NCBI GenBank assembly: GCA_026414975.1
Contig: JAOAHZ010000006.1
Location: forward strand, 124,001 to 188,000
From: Bacteroidia bacterium
GTDB taxonomy: Bacteria > Bacteroidota > Bacteroidia > SpSt-205
Direction: 5' to 3'
Length of the DNA stretch: 64,000 nucleotides
A program made the translations under genes and the position numbers. Under the pieces are notes generated by a model. That model was not told where the DNA came from, did not search any database, and worked only from the letters and a program-made list of their open reading frames with translations. This document shows, one piece after another, positions 63,005 through 64,000 of the stretch. Within the stretch, counting starts at the first letter, position 1. The number at the start of each line of letters is the position of its first letter.

Positions 63005-63463
63005 ATGAGCCGGTCTGAAATTGTCCTCCTTAGGGATCCGTCTGAGAGCCCTCTTATCTTAGAGGATGCGCGCTCTATTCTTTCGCAGATGGGTATTGTG
63101 TACAGAGAGGAAGTTTTACCTGGGCTCCCTAGCTTGTCAGGGCTGCGTTCCCTTATGGAAAGTATTGGCCAAAGTGTATGCGTTTTAGCCTTGGGGCGTG
63201 GGGCATATATACTTCCGATTGTTGCTGCTTCGCTTGTTCCTCAACAGCCTCTCATTGTAATGCCTTGCCCTTCTGAGCAGGCTTCCATGTCCTATTTAGA
63301 CACAATCTTTGAGACGGTTCGGGGATATCCTGTGGCTTTTACTCGTCCGCATGATGCCCAAACTGCTGTACTCTTAGGTGTCCACTTCTTGGTTAGCCGT
63401 CATCCCAGCTACGCTGATATTTTGAATGCTTTTATACAAAAGCGGCATCTACAGCCCAGTTAA
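63005..63463 (+). CDS. PurE-like protein with altered active site
   Basis: 152 residues with the PurE (N5-CAIR mutase) outline: a first strand VLLRDPSESP where VGIIMGSxSD stands in PurE, then LEDARSILSQMGIVYREEVLPGL, VCVLALGRGAYILPIVAASLVPQQPLIVMPCP, and DTAQTAVLL-like end QTAVLLGVHFLVSRH. The SAHRTP loop with the catalytic His is missing (PSLSGLRS stands there), as is the GxDSLLS loop. It is probably a paralogue with another role, not a purine enzyme. ATG 63005 is chosen from the TACCTTTG box; an earlier start at 62951 would run over the ftsX promoter. Confidence 0.65.
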   Translation: MSRSEIVLLRDPSESPLILEDARSILSQMGIVYREEVLPGLPSLSGLRSLMESIGQSVCVLALGRGAYILPIVAASLVPQQPLIVMPCPSEQASMSYLDTIFETVRGYPVAFTRPHDAQTAVLLGVHFLVSRHPSYADILNAFIQKRHLQPS

Positions 63464-63894
63464 GGTTGTCTCCGTCTAAGGTTGTATTGCGACATGGGTA
63501 GATTCATAAGTTTATCGGCCTGGTTTTATCTCTTTTTCGGTGGGGTAAATCCTAATCCATCGGTTGCGCTGTAGGGTAGTTTAGCTGAGGGCTCCCTGGG
63601 TACGGCCTTAAAGCATGAGTGCCACCTGAATCTGTGCCTCAGCGAAACTTAAGATGTGGGGCTCAACGAAATACTTTCATTTCTCCACTTCTTGGTATCT
63701 ACGGGTTTGGGGGAGTGTCGTAGGGTACACGGACAACTGTCCCAGTATCGCTGGAGATTTTCTATTTCTACCTCTCTGAAAACTTTTGATGGCTTCATAA
63801 GCAGATATAGCGTTATGCCTAAGGGCATTGGGCTATGTGGCACGAAGTTAGACTTCATTTAGAGCGTTTTGTTGGGCACCTTCAGATAGATAAG
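63464..63894. other. Intergenic region, nothing recognised
   Basis: 431 bp between the PurE-like gene and the end of the next minus-strand gene. I looked for short genes, tRNA and hairpins and found none convincing. Confidence 0.4.
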
Positions 63895-64000
63895 CTAATC
63901 CATAAGGGATGGTTCGGGGTAGTCAGGAGCTCGGTGGGGCTGAGGTTCCTTTGGCACATAAGCCCATTCATAGAGTTGTCCAAAAGTGCGTATTGCCGCT
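63895..64000 (-). CDS. C-terminal end of a gene running in from the right
   Basis: Open minus-strand frame from the window edge to a TAG at 63895-63897, giving 34 residues that end RTFGQLYEWAYVPKEP, QPHRAPDYPEPSLMD. The Pro/Glu/charged tail looks like a real protein C-terminus, but too little is present to name a family. Confidence 0.45.
   Translation of the reverse strand, partial: AAIRTFGQLYEWAYVPKEPQPHRAPDYPEPSLMD

Noticed and set aside
63464..63894. tRNA or small RNA gene in the final intergenic region
   Set aside because: No TpsiC-arm consensus and no cloverleaf pairing found by eye.
1..64000. CRISPR arrays, insertion sequences, prophage or riboswitches
   Set aside because: No direct-repeat array, transposase, integrase, phage gene or recognisable aptamer was seen on either strand.

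Overview
The window is a gene-dense stretch of a Gram-negative chromosome, by eye close to half G+C, with about 57 protein genes and no rRNA, tRNA, CRISPR array or transposase that I could find. It points to Bacteroidota (FCB group). The signs are a type IX secretion C-terminal sorting domain, DUF4290 next to murA, DUF3098 next to ftsX, a CcmD-like micro-protein, Kdo transferase, MurA with Asp in place of the usual Cys, TAnnTTTG promoter boxes, and SPase I signal peptides ending in W-A-Q. No neighbour pins down a genus, and nothing looks recently acquired.

Layout. 1-6356 (minus): M1 aminopeptidase lipoprotein, rlmE, hemW, a polytopic membrane protein and glpD (cut by the window edge), all overlapping. 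6398-12608: CcmD-like micro-protein, a TonB-receptor-like barrel (minus), then leucyl aminopeptidase, pdxA and an unrecognised gene. 12603-18129 (minus): a TPR/beta-propeller/OmpA protein with PorE-like architecture, proline dehydrogenase, and a glycine-rich exported protein interrupted by a one-base frameshift. 18299-25341 (plus): penicillin-acylase-family hydrolase, the three-gene proton-translocating transhydrogenase pntAA-pntAB-pntB, and a GH31 glycosidase. 25964-35239: two tandem PspB-like proteins (minus), algH, then lepA, a TerB-like protein, ppx and two degenerate M16-like exported proteins, then an unknown gene with a TetR regulator. 35198-44410: waaA with an outer-membrane barrel (minus), ugd, and the ctpA-uvrD-DUF4290-murA operon (minus). 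44420-48936: hotdog thioesterase and SCP2 protein, the khtT-khtU potassium/proton antiporter, a Wzx-like flippase and an rRNA methyltransferase. 48970-52576 (minus): a complete TRAP transporter with a TatT-like TPR component. 52712-59419: ftsH, surE, ftsY, two exported proteins of unknown role and a T9SS cargo protein. 59552-64000: ribF-truB-uppP-DUF3098-ftsX (minus), a PurE-like protein and the tail of another minus-strand gene.

Much of the window is envelope biology: precursor synthesis and recycling (murA, uppP), LPS (waaA, ugd, flippase), cell division and membrane quality control (ftsX, ftsH, ftsY), T9SS-type secretion and TRAP uptake, mixed with translation and RNA genes (lepA, rlmE, truB).

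The most consistent feature beyond the genes is promoter layout. At most operon heads a TAnnTTTG-type box ends only 3-7 nt before the start codon, so the transcripts should be leaderless or nearly so. The rule holds for ATG and GTG starts and was used here to choose several start codons. A second signal is a pair of perfect G-tract palindromes (25703-25741 and 59469-59506) of identical design with compensatory base changes, both lying between convergent genes; a possible half copy lies at 6534-6546.
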